DNA of 5,625 bases from positions 1 through 5,625 of the forward strand of contig JALNZZ010000132.1 in the NCBI GenBank assembly GCA_023229065.1, given 5' to 3'. The stretch's first letter is position 1, and every line of letters begins with the position of its first letter. This DNA is from Porticoccaceae bacterium. Lineage in GTDB: Bacteria > Pseudomonadota > Gammaproteobacteria > Pseudomonadales > Porticoccaceae. Shown here in pieces: positions 5,268 through 5,625 of this stretch. Below the pieces are notes generated by a model. It saw only the letters and a list, made by a program, of their open reading frames with translations, made no database searches and was not told the DNA's origin. A program made the position numbers and the translations under genes.

Positions 5268-5625
5268 TTGGATTATCAGGCCACGGCGAAGACTTTGGAC
5301 AACCACACAACTAAATCCGACCACCCCGCCCAGCCGCCTGCCGGCAAGCCCCCGGGACTGCTGCGCTCCAGTGTTCTGGTCGGCACCATGACCATGATGT
5401 CGCGGGTGCTGGGTTTGATCCGTGATGTGGTGTTGGCACGGGTGATCGGTGCCGATGGCCTTGCCGACGCCTTTTTCATTGCTTTTAAAATTCCCAATTT
5501 TCTGCGCCGTCTGTTCGCCGAGGGCGCCTTTGCACAAGCCTTTGTGCCGGTGCTGTCCGAGTATCGGGCGCGGGGCAGCCACGCCGCGGTCAAGGCGCTG
5601 GTGGATCGAGTGGCGGGAGCTTTGG
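5268..5625 (+). CDS. murJ: Lipid II flippase MurJ (N-terminal part, cut by the window edge)
   Basis: The frame runs from the proposed TTG at 5268 to the window end, 119 residues. MurJ is the inner-membrane MOP-superfamily flippase that moves lipid II to the periplasmic side for peptidoglycan synthesis. The stretch from about residue 31 matches the family closely: TMTMMSRVLGLIRDVV, ADAFFIAFKIPN, FLRRLFAEGAFAQAFVPVL. The charged residues shown to matter in E. coli MurJ are all present at a constant offset of 28: R46, R52, D67, R80 and R81 (E. coli R18, R24, D39, R52, R53). Residues 1-30 form a Pro/Thr/Lys-rich hydrophilic extension that E. coli lacks. The frame is open further upstream, so the start rests on the AGGA site at 5255-5258. 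TTG at 5295 would shorten the extension to about 19 residues. A weak -10-like TAAACT (5236-5241) is the only promoter hint. The gene is divergent from hslV. Confidence 0.93.
   Translation, partial: MDYQATAKTLDNHTTKSDHPAQPPAGKPPGLLRSSVLVGTMTMMSRVLGLIRDVVLARVIGADGLADAFFIAFKIPNFLRRLFAEGAFAQAFVPVLSEYRARGSHAAVKALVDRVAGAL

Overview
The window reads as an ordinary chromosomal segment of a G+C-rich gammaproteobacterium. The best guess is the Cellvibrionales group (relatives of Saccharophagus, Teredinibacter and Microbulbifer). Three things point there: a fused BioH-BioC biotin protein, a DUF3094 membrane peptide of the Pseudomonas/Cellvibrio type, and an hslV-hslU-DUF971 gene order. No mobile element, CRISPR array, tRNA or rRNA was seen. 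I did not find a clearly new biological system. The less ordinary content is in gene fusions, start sites and non-coding structure.

Left part, plus strand (1-2216): the 3' two-thirds or so of a bioHC fusion gene, whose 5' end is cut by the window edge, runs by an ATGA overlap into bioD. BioC methylates malonyl-ACP to disguise it for fatty acid synthesis, BioH removes the methyl group from pimeloyl-ACP, and BioD closes the ureido ring to make dethiobiotin. A small single-span membrane peptide gene (DUF3094) follows after a 103-bp gap that contains a possible -10 box.

Middle, minus strand (2279-5138): the DUF3094 gene converges with a small lipoprotein gene that has its own candidate sigma70 promoter. 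To its right lies the operon hslV > hslU > GBBH-like N-domain gene (DUF971), read right to left. HslV is the threonine peptidase and HslU the AAA+ unfoldase of one ATP-dependent protease. A good match to a sigma32 heat-shock promoter lies just before hslV. Each of the two gaps between operon genes carries a strong RNA hairpin, and each hairpin ends 25 nt before the next preferred start codon.

Right part, plus strand (5268-5625): divergent from hslV, murJ (lipid II flippase) starts, probably at a TTG codon, and runs off the window. The 129-bp divergent gap also contains a perfect 7-bp inverted repeat next to the -35 element of the heat-shock promoter.
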